The translations under genes and the position numbers were made by a program. A model generated the notes under the pieces. It was not told where the DNA came from. It did not search any database and saw only the letters and a list, made by a program, of their open reading frames with translations. Of a DNA stretch of 64,000 nt, positions 1 to 11,267 are shown one piece after another (within the stretch, counting starts at the first letter, position 1; each line of letters begins with the position of its first letter). The stretch comes from Wolfiporia cocos (lineage: Eukaryota; Basidiomycota; Agaricomycetes; Polyporales; Phaeolaceae). The stretch spans positions 744,001 to 808,000 of the forward strand of contig JACCLO010000008.1 in assembly GCA_029448655.1 (NCBI GenBank). The letters run 5' to 3'.

Positions 1-157
1 GGTGGCGTAATGCAGTCGCGTTGCTAGTTGTGGACACGCACCACCCCAGATCGGCCGCAATGATCAGGACCTGATCGATTTGTCAATCGGACGATTTTCG
101 GGTGCTGGAACGCGAGGGGAATAGACCCAGCGCGGCGGACGGTACACTAGGGCCTCA

Positions 158-1086
158 TTATGCGCTGCCCATGATGATGCCGTCCGGGCCCACTATTACG
201 TCCATCTTCCAGTCATGCAGTGCGGTGGGCACCTGCCCGGCCTCGAGGATTTGCTCCCGCAGGGCGAGCGCCACTGGTGGATGGGGCGGTCAGAGCCAGG
301 CCCCTGGGGAGCGATCGGACGCACCTAGCAGCGGTTTCCGCTGGGCGTTTGCGCATTTGGAGCGTGTGTAGGCAGATATGAATCGATCGTAGTACCCTTT
401 GCCATGGCCCACGCGAGATAGCGATCGGTCGAACGCGACGCCTCCGGATCGCCGCGTGGTGTCAGCGTTGCGGAGCAGCAGATGGCGGCGCGCGCGGCGT
501 ACCTGGCACGAGAATCAAATCGAGCTGCCCTGCTGCTTCGTCGAGCGCTGTACGGTGGGATCTGCATCATGCGCGTGTCGGCGGTAGCGGGCGAGGCACG
601 GACCGTTGAGGCGCGGCTGGCCCTGCCACTCGTGCTCCGGCTCGCGGATGCCCCAGAGGCCGCTGCCGAACGAGGAGAGGTCGTCCTCGCCGTAGACCTT
701 GAGGACGTCCATCTTCCCGCGGGCGGACGGATCGATTTTGGGCACGAACAGGGTCTTGCCTGCGATCGATAACGTTGAGTGCGTGCGCGGGGCGAGAGAG
801 CGCAAGACGTCACCCGCTCGTAGGATCTCGGAGACGAGTGCAGCAGTCTCCAGCTCGCCGGCAGGCATGCTGAGGTAGCAACTGACGTTCGTGCTCTGCG
901 CGAAGAACGGCGCGGCGAGCACGCGGCCGACGGCCATCTGCGCTGCACGCATCGTCAGCATCTCTCGCCCAGCCGTCCGCGAAAGGCAGCCGCACACTGC
1001 CGCGCGATATCAGATTGTGGCAGCAGGCGCAGCTTCGCTGCCACGGCCGCGCGCACCGCGCTCTTCTGGCCCTGCATGCTTGCCAT
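158..1086 (-). CDS. 5-formyltetrahydrofolate cyclo-ligase (MTHFS)
   Basis: Converts 5-formyl-THF to 5,10-methenyl-THF with ATP, returning the stored folate to the one-carbon pool; cytosolic or mitochondrial. Six exons: 996-1086, 814-942, 604-759, 503-547, 325-441, 158-273; 217 aa, the usual size. The start MASMQGQKSAVR gives the expected N-terminal helix ending in SDIARQS. Family hallmarks follow in order: NVSCYLSMPAGELET, KTLFVPKID, LWGIREPEHEW, LDLILVPGVAFDRS and the ATP/phosphate loop RVGHGKGYYDRF, then WKMDVIVGPDGI. All five introns are 42-53 nt or similar and all phases close. The donor of intron 3 (GTCCGT) is weak, but it is the only choice that restores the frame. It shares a short divergent promoter with PIG-P. 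Identification is very secure; splice sites are inferred from family conservation. Confidence 0.93.
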
Positions 1087-1336
1087 GAGGCCTGGGTGCA
1101 GCCAGTAGCTAGCGTGCAGGCCACGATCTCTCGATCTCTGATGCACGCCCGCGCGCCCGGATCTCCGGGCCTGACGGTGGCCGGTGCTGACTCTGCGCTC
1201 CCACCGCAGGGCCAAGATAGATAGCCTTTGTGCCGCCCCGCGGGGGCCCGCATGCCAGAACGGGCACACGCCGGCCGGCGACGCCGCGTGCCGGCCTCTG
1301 TCCGCGCCAGCCGTCCCTGTCTCTGCGCGAGCCAGC
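1087..1336. promoter_or_regulatory. divergent promoter between MTHFS and PIG-P
   Basis: Only 250 bp separate the two start codons, so the region must hold both 5' UTRs and both promoters. It is GC-rich with no clear TATA box. The bidirectional arrangement is inferred from gene orientation. Confidence 0.6.
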
Positions 1337-1895
1337 ATGCCGCCGCCGCCGTCGCCCGCCCCCCGCCGCGCCGCCGAGTTCTACGGCTTCGTCGCGGCGA
1401 CCGCGTCCACGCTGCTCTTCGCGCTCGTCCTCCTCTGGGCGCTCGCCCCAGACACGGCCCTCCGCGCGGCGGGCGTGTGCTGGTACCCGAGCAGGTGCGC
1501 TCCCCCTCTCCTCCCCGGCGCACGCTGACCCGCCCGACGCGCAGGGAGTGGGCCGTGCTCCTCCCCGCGTACACGCTCGTGCTCGTCCTCCTCACGTACG
1601 CCGCGTACGCCGCGCTCGCGCTCGCCCGCACGCCCGCCCTCGGCGACCTCGCCACGCTCACAGGTGCGCACGCGCGCCGGCCGCCCGCACGCCCGTCTAC
1701 TGACGCCGCCGCGCGCCAGACGCACGCGCGCTCCTGCCGCCCGCGGATCCGCACGCGCGGGCGAGCGCGTTCCTCGCGCACGCGCGCCCGGGCGCGCTCC
1801 CCGAGATGTACGACGTCCCCATCGGCCTCGTGAACCGCGTCGTGTACGGGCGCCGCCGCGGCACGGACGTGGCCCGTCCTGCCGAGGGCCGCTAG
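1337..1895 (+). CDS. GPI-GlcNAc transferase subunit PIG-P
   Basis: Subunit of the ER complex that adds GlcNAc to phosphatidylinositol, the first step of GPI-anchor synthesis. Exons 1337-1494, 1545-1663, 1720-1895; 150 aa. Residues about 12-40 (AEFYGFVAATASTLLFALVL) form TM1 with the family AEFYGF motif. WYPSREWAVLLPAYTLVLVL spans the first exon junction and begins TM2. The C-terminus carries the conserved PEMYDVPIGLVNRVVYG motif. Length and two-helix topology match the family. Introns are 50 and 56 nt and the phases close. Very GC-rich codon use, like its neighbours. Confidence 0.93.
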
Positions 1896-2436
1896 CCGGC
1901 CGCGATGCACGGATGCGCGAATGCGCACATACCGCGACGGCGTTGGTCTTGCCACTGAATGAATGCAGATGCTGCAGGCGTTGTGCTAGCTGATAACGGA
2001 CAGCGGTGTGATACGGTTTGATATGGCGTATGACGTGCCGGCCTTCTGCGCGAGCCCCGTCCGCGGGCGTGCAGCTGAATCCTATAGGTTATTTTCCTGT
2101 ATCGACACGGTATCGCCGAGCTCGCCCCGGCGGAACGCAGTCGCCCCATGCCACCCCGCGCGCAGCGCCGCGCACCGTCCGCGCAGGGCGAGGCAGCCCG
2201 GCCCGGCGTGTGCAGCAACATTATCGCATTGCCCTATCCTAGCAGCCCAGCAGATACAAGCAGTGTAATAGTACAGCGCAGCGGGCGGCCGCGACGCACG
2301 AGAGAGAACATGTGAGCCATCCAAGCAACCTGCATACAAGAATCGCCGCCCTGCAACGTTGTGCCGCGTGCGCGCGCGGCGCACGCATGCCAAGATCCCT
2401 GCCAGCCACTCTACCACCACCCGCCGGCGGCGCTCG
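1896..2436. other. intergenic, convergent 3' ends
   Basis: Lies between the 3' ends of PIG-P and the zinc-finger gene. Open frames here are shadows of GC-rich sequence; no conserved protein, RNA or repeat was seen. Confidence 0.5.
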
Positions 2437-4034
2437 TCAAAAGTTGTTCGCAGACACGATCGCGGGGCCGGGCAGCGCGCGCCACTATGTACGGGGGTGA
2501 GCACGCAGCGGGGCGGACGGGCGGGGCACGCACCTGGCTGGGTAGGTACGGGCTCTGCTCCGGGATGGCGTACGAGTCGCGCTCCTCGAACGCGTCGTCG
2601 TGCTCGCCCTTGCGGGACGGGACGACGGGCGGGAGCGGCACGGGGAGCAGCGGGCAGCCCGCGCGCGCAAAGTCGTCGTCGTCGCTGCTGTCGTCGGGCG
2701 CGCGCAGCGCGTCGACGTTCGTGCGCGCGGCGAGGCTCTGCGGCACCCAGCGCAGCTTCGGCGGGAGCCGCCCGACGTCGTGCACCTCGGACACGAGCGG
2801 CGTGTCGAACCCGACCGTGAACTGCGACGGCGCGGGGCTCGCGTGCTCCGCGGACGGGAAGATGCCGTGCGTGCGCAGGTGCCGCTTCGCGTTCGAGCGC
2901 ACCGCGAAGCTCTTCGTGCACGTCGGGATCGGGCACTTGTACGCTGCGCGCGGGTCAGCGGGGGCGTGCGGGAGCGGCGGGCGACGTACGCTTCGCGCCC
3001 GAGTGCGAGTTCATGTGCGTCGCGAGCCCGCTCGGCCGCGGGAACAGCTTGTTGCATACCGTGCACTGGTGCATCTTGGACTTCTTCTGCGGCGCCTTTG
3101 GGCGCTCGGTCGACGACGACGACGCCGAGGACGACGACGACGACGCGGACGAGGCGTACCCGTGCGCATGCGCCGCGGCGTAGCTGTCGCCGCGCGGGGT
3201 GCGCGCGCGGGCGGCGTGCGCGTGCGCGCCAAACTCGTGCGCGGCATACGCGCCGCCGCCCCACTCGCCGGGGACGGCGATCTCCATCGGGAGGCGCTCC
3301 TCGCGCGGGGGCGCGGCGTGGTAGGGCGCGCGGGCGAGCTCGGACGCGGCGCTCGCGGGGCTGCTCTCGCTGTCGTCGTCGTACTCCTCGCCCGTGTCCG
3401 CGTCGTACACGAGCGGGGGGACCGCGCTCGGGCTGAGCGGGTCCGGGAGCGAGTCGGTCGAGTGCCGGCGCGGGGGCGCGCCGTACGCCGGCATGCGCGG
3501 CGGGTGCAGCTCGGGGAGCGCGTCGTGCATGCCGGCGGCGGGGAACGCGGGGGCGTGCGGCGCGGCGATGTTGGGGAAGACGTGCAGCATGGGGTGCAGC
3601 GCGGGCTGGGGGAGCAGGCGGTGGGCGGACTCGAGCCCCGCGCGGGCGTGCATGAGGTGGGTGCTGCCGGCGAACGCGGGGCGGTGCTCGCCGTCCGCGT
3701 CGGCGGGGCGGACGCGCGGGCGCGCGTCGTAGGCGAGCTGGGCGTGTGTGGCGTCGTCGGCGAAGATGCCGTCGGCGAAGGGGACGGCGTAGGCGGTGCT
3801 GTACGCGGACTCCTGGAGGAGGGTGCGCTGGGAGGACTCGGGGTAGCCGACGAGCTGGGAGGGCGCGGGGAAGAAGTCGGCGGGGGGGTCGCAGAAGGCG
3901 GAGTGGGAGTACTGCATGTCGTGCTCGAACGGCCACTGGCGGGCGGGGGCGGTGGGCGGGGCGGGCGGGGCGGTGGTGGGATACGCGGGGTACTGCTCGT
4001 AGCGCTGGAAGGACTGGAGCGGGTCAAAGGCCAT
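2437..4034 (-). CDS. C2H2 zinc-finger transcription factor
   Basis: Predicted nuclear DNA-binding regulator of 500 aa. Exons 2990-4034, 2534-2943, 2437-2484. Two adjacent fingers lie in the middle: finger 1 with C324, C327, H340, H344 and finger 2 with C352, C357, H370, H374. Intron 1 (46 nt) falls exactly in the linker and joins HSGAK to PYKCP, giving a classic TGEKP-like HSGAKPYKC linker. The N-terminal 320 residues are low-complexity, rich in Pro, Ala and Tyr, with a serine run just before the fingers encoded by TCG/TCC-type triplets (plus-strand gac repeats near 3115-3150). An acidic SSDDDD patch lies downstream. The last 16-codon exon is less certain; without that splice the frame would end at 2411. 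The target genes are unknown. Confidence 0.85.
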
Positions 4035-4708
4035 GGCGGGGGGCTCGCGGCGGCTGGGCTGCTGGGGCGAGAGGCCCGGTATTTGAGCGAGATGGCCTCG
4101 GGTGGCGGTCTTTAGGCTCGGAGGATGTTGATCACAACTGTGTTACATGAGCAGGCATCACAGCAACGCGCAATTCATATGCAGAGACAGACGTGCCTCG
4201 CCTGCCATCGCGGGCAGACGCATCCGATAGCTCGTGAGACCCGACACGTTACCTCCTCCTTCGGGGCGTCTCTCCTGCCACATCTTATCGCCATCACGCC
4301 TCGCGCCCCATCCGCGAATCCCCCCCCGATCCCGCGCCCGCCCCATCCAGCGCCTCCGCCCCCAATCGGCCCCCGCTGCCCCCCGCCCGCTGCCCGCCCC
4401 GCCCCGCCCCCCGCGCGGATCCCCGCCGGGCACCCCCGATCCCCGCCCCCCGCGCCCCTCCCATTCGCACTCCGCGGCCGTCCCTGCCAGATCGGCCTCC
4501 CGCGGATGCCCACCCCTCGCCCGCTGCCTGGTGCCCCGCACGCTCCCACCGTGCCGCGGCGCTCGTGCAGATTCCATCGATAGCACCCGCAGCGCAGCGA
4601 TAGCCTCGACGATAGCGCCCCGCCCTATCAGATCTCGCAGCGCCTGACGGAACCGTCATCCACACCTGCGTCCGGTGAGGTCACCCGGCATCGCGCGCAA
4701 TAGAAGAT
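4035..4708. other. GC-rich intergenic region upstream of the zinc-finger gene
   Basis: About 670 bp with C-rich tracts (4310-4470). Open frames on both strands have the Pro/Arg/Gly composition expected of GC-rich non-coding DNA and no family motif. It must contain the zinc-finger promoter and the EXO1 3' UTR. Confidence 0.45.
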
Positions 4709-7700
4709 CTATGACCTACCTCGACGCCCCGAACCTATTCCTGGCCCGCCTGCACCGTCGTCCTCCCCGGCCCGTGCAGCGCGCGAGTCACCAGCGCATG
4801 CAGCCTTCACGTCCCCCGCGAAGACCAGGCTTCGCCTGCCTGCAGAGCGCAGATCCACCTCTTCTCCCTTCGAGCCCGCCCGTGCCGATCGCGTCCGCGT
4901 CTGCGCGCGCTGGCGCCCGTCAGCCGTCATCGTGGTCTCCCTGCGTCGCAGCGCCGTCTGCTTCTGCAAAGGCACGTCAGAAACCCGGCCCCCGCACAGG
5001 CAGCGCGGCCGCGATCGCTCACCCACTGTCCGCCCCGCGCCGCTTTCCCGGTGCGCGCCCACCGCTCCCACCAGCCACTCGCGACGCGCGCATGGCGCGC
5101 CGCCGCCGCGTCCTCGTCGTCCCCCGCGTCCCCCACGCGCACGCCCGCGCCGTGCCCGTCCGCGTCCGCGTCCGCGTCGGCAGGCGTCACAGGCCCCGGC
5201 GACGCGCTCGCGCTCGGTGCATCCGCCTCGTCCGCCTCCGGGCACTCGCTGCCACTCGTCACCTCGTCCCAGTCCCACTCCCCCAGCGTGTCCCGGAGGT
5301 CGGGCCCGCGCTCGCCCAGCCCTCCCCCCTGCGGCGGCGGCGGCGGCGTGCCGCGCACGAGCACCCTCCCCATGCCCGCCCGCGCGGCACGCTCTGCGCG
5401 CCTGCGCGCCGCGGGCGGGCTCGAGAGCCCGTCCGCGCCAGAGTCGTCCGCGCCGTCCCACCGCGCGGGGCTCCCCGGCTTCGCGGGCGACGACACCTCC
5501 GGCGTGTCCCACCCGGCCAGCGCCCTGGACGGCGACGGCGAGGCGTATCCGTCTTCCTGCGCGACTGCGTCCGGGGCCTGCGCAGCACCGCGCGTGTCCG
5601 CCGCACCGGCACACGGGACGTTCTCCTTGTCCTCGCGCCTGCTGCCGCTGCCCCCGCGATTGGCCGCGGCACCCGGGGGGCCCGCTGCGCGCGGGGACAC
5701 TTGACGCGTCCGGTCCTTGCTCCCCGGAGCGGCGGCGCAGAAGTACTTTGAGGGCGCAAATTCGGCGGGCTGGGCCCCGCCACGGGTCGCCCCTTCGTGC
5801 CTCTTACGTTTCGCCGCGGTATCGCGGTCCATCGCCTCCGCCAGCGTCCGCTTCCCGCTCGCCCGGCCCACTGCCGCATGTGGCGCAGGCGCCGCCCCTC
5901 TCGGCGCTGTTGTGCTCTGTGGTGGCGCCTTCGCGCCTGCGACGTAAAGTGCGCGTAAGTGCCGTCGCGTTTCTCTGTGAAATCTCGGACTTACTGAGGA
6001 AGCCTAGGAGCCCTGCGGCAGGTTTCTCCGGCACCTTACGTGTCCCCTTGCCTCTTTCTTTTCCCGGGCAGTCCAGGGTCAATCTGTTCATTGGAATCGC
6101 CTTGAGGGCGCGTGGTGCAAACGTTGGGTTGATGTCTTCCATCGGCGAGTGGCTGATAGGGCACGCGTCGCCCTCAGCGATCTGTTTCGCCAAGGCGGGC
6201 GCAAGCTTCCTGTGGAACGACATCGAACGTGCATCAGTTAATGAACTCCGTTTTCGCTCCGTTGCTACCCACGCTCCGACGTAAGTCTCCGTCGCCTCGT
6301 CCAATTCCGCATCGTCTGGGGGATCTATGAGATGCACAAGGATCTCCTGTACAGGGTCGTACACTCTCTGATGGAGAAACACCTTCTCTGCCTGCTGGAA
6401 TGCCTCCAGATACCCCATTGGCACCCGCTTCTTCCCCTCGAGGCGCAGGGCCCGGATCACGTTCTCCACCGTCCTGTACTTGCGCAACAGCGCCCACGCC
6501 GTCTTGAGCCCGACGCCGGGGATGCTCGGGAGGTAGTCGCACCCGCTCAGGATCGCCATCTGCCGAAACTGCACGTCGGACCAGCCGACGAGGGAGACGG
6601 CGCCGGCCGCGACGCGCGCAAAGTCGTCGCGCGCGATGCACGTGATGGTCGCCGCGACGGCGTCCATCTTGAAGAGCACGGTCCTGCAGCCGAAGACGAG
6701 AAGGTCGGAATCCTCCGTTATTACGCCGTCGACGAGGCCGCTGCGCTCCAGGTACGCGAGCTGGGCATCGGCCTCGTACGGCGCGACGACGTACGGGACG
6801 CCCTCGGCACGCAGCGCCTGCGGCGCGCGGGGGGCATGAGCGCGGCCCGGCGCGCGAGAAGGGAAGCACAGACCTTGATGAGCTGGAACGCCATCTGTGG
6901 CGTCACGTCGACGCACTTCACGTAGAACTCCCGCGCTTGGCTGTGCTTGCCCTGCGCGGCGAGCGCATTGGCCCGGGCGAGGTTCTCGGCGCGCTTCTTC
7001 TTGCGGTCAGATTCTGTCCCCTTCTTCGCAGGAAGCGGGCCTCCGTCGAATACGATGTACGGCTGGATGCGGTAGTGCTGCAACAGGCGGACACGGTGCA
7101 TCGCGTAATCGACATATCTATCGATGCGTGCTGTCAGTACCCGAAAGATGGTATCACAAAGCACGGACGCAACGGTTCCACGGCCGTGTTTCATGAGCTT
7201 CCACACCCCTCCCGGACCGCATCAATAGGAGAGAACGATAGGGAAGGCTAGGCAGCTTCCCTGACTGCTATACGCTGACAAAGAGCACCATTCAAACACA
7301 CGTGGCCGGTATGTGGCATACATACATTGTCCGAGGCTGGTGCCAAACTGCCATTGACCAGCCAAAGTCGGACCTCATTACCTCATGATGTATAGGGTAG
7401 CTCGAATCCATGCTTCGCGTTATGAGGGATCCGACTGTAGTATGTGGGAAGTTTGGACTGCTACACGGGCCAGAGGTATCCGCGCAGGCCATATTTAGCC
7501 CAAAAGAGCACCAATTGCCATTCGACACGGGTTGCACTGGTGGCAGTCGCTGTACGTTGGCCGCACGCAGACTCGACCGCCGGCCTGCGTGCGAAAAGCT
7601 TGTCATGCGTGCCACGGCTCGATTGGCAGTGTGCAGATAGCCTTTTGTCCATCGATTGTGCCACGCGCTGGCTATATTTGCAGCCCGGGACGTACGGCTC

Positions 7701-7916
7701 GTGGCGCAAAGCGACCTCCACGCGACGACGAACGCACGAGAAGACAGACACTCACTTGGTGGTTTTCTTCCCGCTGGCCAGGTCGGGGGCGCAGCCATAG
7801 GTGCCCTTGTGCAGCCACACGTATGCGTCGACTGCCAGTGTCTGCCCAGCGAAATGCGACAGTGGCCGGTTGACCTGGATGTCTTTGAGCAGAGGAAGCA
7901 GTCCCGAAATACCCAT
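4709..7916 (-). CDS. EXO1: exonuclease 1 (Rad2/XPG family)
   Basis: 5'-to-3' exonuclease and flap nuclease for mismatch repair, end resection and recombination; nuclear. Exons 7756-7916, 6874-7117, 6273-6817, 5995-6209, 5023-5936, 4709-4963; 777 aa. It begins MGISGLLPLLKDIQV. Active-site residues fall at or close to the human EXO1 positions: D30, D78, K85, R92, E150, D152, D171, D173, then D229 in LSGCDYLPSIPGVGLKTA (H2TH region). The C-terminal 400 residues are disordered and GC-rich, with Ser/Pro sites and a KEN-like REDKENVP, as expected for a regulated tail. Intron 1 is 638 nt against 56-63 nt for the other four. The extreme C-terminus (last exon) is the weakest part of the model. Confidence 0.93.
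7118..7755 (-). other. unusually long intron 1 of EXO1
   Basis: 638 nt between donor AA|GTGAGT and acceptor GATAG|A. Joining the flanks gives an unbroken GKKTTKYVDYAMHR, so no exon is missing. The interior has no recognised coding, RNA or transposon signal. Confidence 0.75.
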
Positions 7917-8388
7917 GGTGAGCTGGTCAGTGTTCAGAGGGTATCAAGATACATGCGAGGGGTATACTAGTAGTGTCGAGCAAGACGATACCGCGAAGCT
8001 AAACCTGAACGGCGTTCGGAGCTGGTTGTGTCGCAGGTTGAGTGTGTGGCTGGAGTTCGAATGAGAGGAGAGGCGCGTCTGTCACGGGCGTGACGTTATA
8101 TCCTTAAACATGACGCGTACGTGACGCACAAAGTCATGTGATCGCGTCGTACGCGACGATCTCCGCAAGGGGTTCGCTCGCGCTTCTAAATGGCAAAAGC
8201 ACTCAGTGAAGCAACATTGCATTCGCTCCTACTCACGCTTTCTATCGCATAGACTGGCACTTCAAAGGCATGATGATGCTATTGGTGGGTCTTACTTAAT
8301 CTCCGTATATACGTTGAGTATATTGATACAACAAATCGTGTCCATTATTACCCTGTGCTGTTGAAGCCCAGACTGCCTATTGAATGCA
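7917..8388. other. intergenic, EXO1 promoter
   Basis: Holds the EXO1 promoter and the 3' flank of the dioxygenase gene. No gene, repeat or RNA recognised. Confidence 0.5.
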
Positions 8389-9841
8389 TCATAGATCCCG
8401 CTTAATTCCCGCTTTCTCTCGCCTTTCCTTCGCGAATTGCTCTCGTGCTGATTGGGATTCCTCAACAGGCACCAAAATAATGTCGAACTGCAGCAACTTG
8501 AACGACCCGCCTTGCGGGAAACCGCGCTTGCGCGCCTCAGCGTCGTCGTGTACATCGGCGAGGGTCTACCGAGACACGAGGTGCCATCAGTGACACATTC
8601 GCTACACATTTCACAGCGCAAATTGCTCACCACGACGAGAGATTTCTTAACTCCAAACACGGCATCACTGCTCAGATAATCATCTCCTTCGGGGTACAGC
8701 GCAGTCGTGAGCTTGTTGTATCCCGGCGCCTCGATCATCAGGTGCAAGTGATTCGGCCGCATGTTATGCCGCCCTAGCTTCAGAAGCAAGTCGCCAACAG
8801 GACCCTGCAATCGAAGGGGTTAACGTTGTTCCGACGAAGTACCAAGTCGACACGTACATCCCCTGGGATGGGATACGCCACTGGAACGACAGCGCGATAA
8901 CCGAATCTCCCATCCTTGTCAGTCCGAAGCCTGCCCCTGCAGTCTGGCTTGCCTCTGTCGGCATATTGCGTGTCATAGAATCCTATTGGAGGTAGAATGA
9001 CATGAGAACGAACTCTGTAAAACCCTGATGGGAACGGTCTGTGCTCAATATTTACCATGAGCGTCGGTCTCCCAGGTCTCGATTGTCGCGTCAGGCACAG
9101 GCGATCCATCCGTGCCTAGTACCCGACCTTCGACATACATATACTCTCCCTTGCCTTCAGAAGCAATTGAGTCGCCGAGGCTGACTAAGAAAAGGATCAA
9201 AGTGTCAATAGTGAGACGAAGAGACAACATATGCGTTTACGATACCGTCTGGTGCATCTTCCGTGAAGAACGGGCCAAGTACGCTGCTCTCTGTTCCGCC
9301 GCTGATTGGCGGATTGTTGATCGCATCGACAAGCGCGGAAACTCCTAGAACGTCTGATAGCAGAATCGTTTCCTGGCGAAGTGGGGTGCATGTCTGCCCA
9401 ACGCGAGTAAGGTACTGAATGGCTGTCATCCATTCATCGGTGGTGAGACTGTTAACGACAAATAGCATTTAGCGCGCAGGCATGTGGTTACAAAACTGCA
9501 TCGAGATAGCGTTATTACCTCGTCTCGTTGATAAATTGATGAAGGTGGGTTATGAGTGTCCTCACGAGGAACCTATGGCGCCTGCATTTCGGATTGTCCC
9601 TTTAGCATTTGAAATTGACACCTTCGGCAGTGCGGATGTAAAGCGTACGGGTCGGGCGTCAGCTCCACCAGCTTCATCAGGTTCTCAGTGATCAGTTCTG
9701 GTCTGTCGGGGTACTAACAGACTGACGCTTAGCTACTAGTCTATGTGCTCATTGGCGACACGCAAGACATCATACCGGCAAGAAGAACGGTGGCGGCGGC
9801 AGGCCGTTCGGCACTGCCTTCTCCGGAACGGGCTGTGTCAT
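8389..9841 (-). CDS. intradiol ring-cleavage dioxygenase, hydroxyquinol 1,2-dioxygenase-like
   Basis: Non-haem Fe(III) enzyme that opens hydroxyquinol or catechol rings to (maleylacetate-type) muconates in aromatic catabolism; cytosolic. Eight exons: 9776-9841, 9649-9713, 9519-9599, 9246-9448, 9056-9184, 8858-8982, 8631-8804, 8389-8565; 339 aa. The N-terminal cap has RVGQTCTPLRQE, LLSDVLGVSALVDAIN and TESSVLGPFF. The ferric ligands are visible: Tyr184 (GFYDTQY), Tyr218 (YPIPGD), His242 and His244 (RPNHLHL). The C-terminus has DYLSSDAVFGVKKSL and a charged tail ending IKRDL. Seven introns of 49-73 nt with all phases closing make the model strong. It is not next to maleylacetate reductase or a hydroxylase, so any pathway partners lie elsewhere. 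Substrate preference for hydroxyquinol is inferred from overall similarity. Confidence 0.92.
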
Positions 9842-11267
9842 GTTGGATTGATTGTGAAGATGCGTAATTCACTGGATAGGCTTGCGCGATGATGGGGAGC
9901 TGTATGCAAGCTAATGGACAGGGTCTCGTTTGTCTTCGTATATAAGCGCAGGGGCTTACTTCGTGATCGGTCCTGAGGTGGAACTAGTGAGAAATACGTC
10001 ACCAAATGTGGTAAATCATGGGTCATGAAGTGACGCCAGCCGCATCACCTGGCAGTATTCTCGTCAGGATGACAGAAAGCGTTGCCGGATCACGATTCTT
10101 GCGTATAAGCAATTTGGCTGACTACTACCGAAGGATTGGGATGGTACACTAACGGGAGCGCTTGTTCTGTTCTAATGCACGATTGCAGACATACTCACTG
10201 GTTGGCGTGCTTTGATGTGCACGTCTCAATCGCAAGCGTCACAGAACCAGATGACTTATTCTTCCGCGTTCGTTCGCCGAGAGGGCGCAGCATCCGCGAC
10301 ATTCTGGTTGAAACGTACTCCCGACATCGTATCGTCATACGCAATCTGCAAAAGCATTTTCCAGCGAACTCGACAGGCGAGCAGCCAGTAGCAGCTTTGC
10401 TTACTGTCAGAGACAAATTCAGGACTGCGCGTACCGCTCTGGCCAAGGCGGAGAGAATAGAACGCACCAATTCTAGTATACAATCCTCCACGCTAGTCCT
10501 GCTGCTTAACCGCACGCGCATGGCCACTCTAGGCTTGCATTCTAGGTGACTCTTCAAAGTCGTATGATGCCGCTATCGCTGCAGTCGCATACTGCGAGGT
10601 CAGCTGGCAGATCTAGACAGCCCGCACCCGCTGATGCTCTTCAAAGCACCTGCGGCCGCCGCTTCGTATCCACGTTCGACGACACGTGACTAGGAGTAGA
10701 AGGCTTCCGCGGAGAAGAAATCATGAGCCATGTCAACGTCTGATTCTGCTGCCGAACAGATGACTATGAAACAACGGAGATGATACTGCAAGTGTCAGCA
10801 TCGTGTTCAACGTGCTGATACATTTCGACACGTCGGCTTCTAGCGATAATTTCGTGCGGAAATCTGCGGTTTAATGGACTCTTGCTCCATAGTGAATAGT
10901 GATATTTCAGCCAGGAATCATACCGCCGCGCCTGGGATAGTAAATCGGTGATGGCGGTGACTAGCGCGTGCTTAGTACCTGCACCTCGCACGTTCTCTGC
11001 GATACGACGATCGCACGTACGGCAATCTGAAAGACTGTTACCGAGCGGAAAGAGGGAACTCACCGGCATGACAGGTCTGCCGGCATTGTCGATGCGATAG
11101 ATCGCGCTGGAGATGTTCCCGATCCGATCCCAGGATCCGAGTCCCAGGTGGTCAAGCTTTCAAGAGCCGTTGGCAAATATCATGCAAGGTCCGACGGGTG
11201 AGACTTAGAATGAAACATATTCACGGAAGTATAGATTTCATGTTCATATACGCGAGGAAGATGAGAA
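9842..11267. other. 1.4-kb intergenic stretch with an exon-like remnant
   Basis: No complete gene found. On the minus strand near 11050-11157 there is a protein-like segment (LGLGSWDRIGNISSAIYRI) that ends at a good donor (GTGAGT, 11061-11056) and is preceded in frame by a stop. I could not extend it either way. Other short frames here look random. Confidence 0.3.

Noticed and set aside
325..3936. Many long arginine-rich frames across the first 4 kb
   Set aside because: Shadow frames of GC-rich genes MTHFS, PIG-P and the zinc-finger gene; stops are rare at this GC content.
4158..4665. Several overlapping open frames of 120-150 codons on both strands
   Set aside because: Pro/Arg/Gly-rich products from C/G-rich DNA, no family motif, and no splice partners.
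10136..10557. 137-codon plus-strand and 120-codon minus-strand frames
   Set aside because: They overlap each other, have no domain or splice context and look random.
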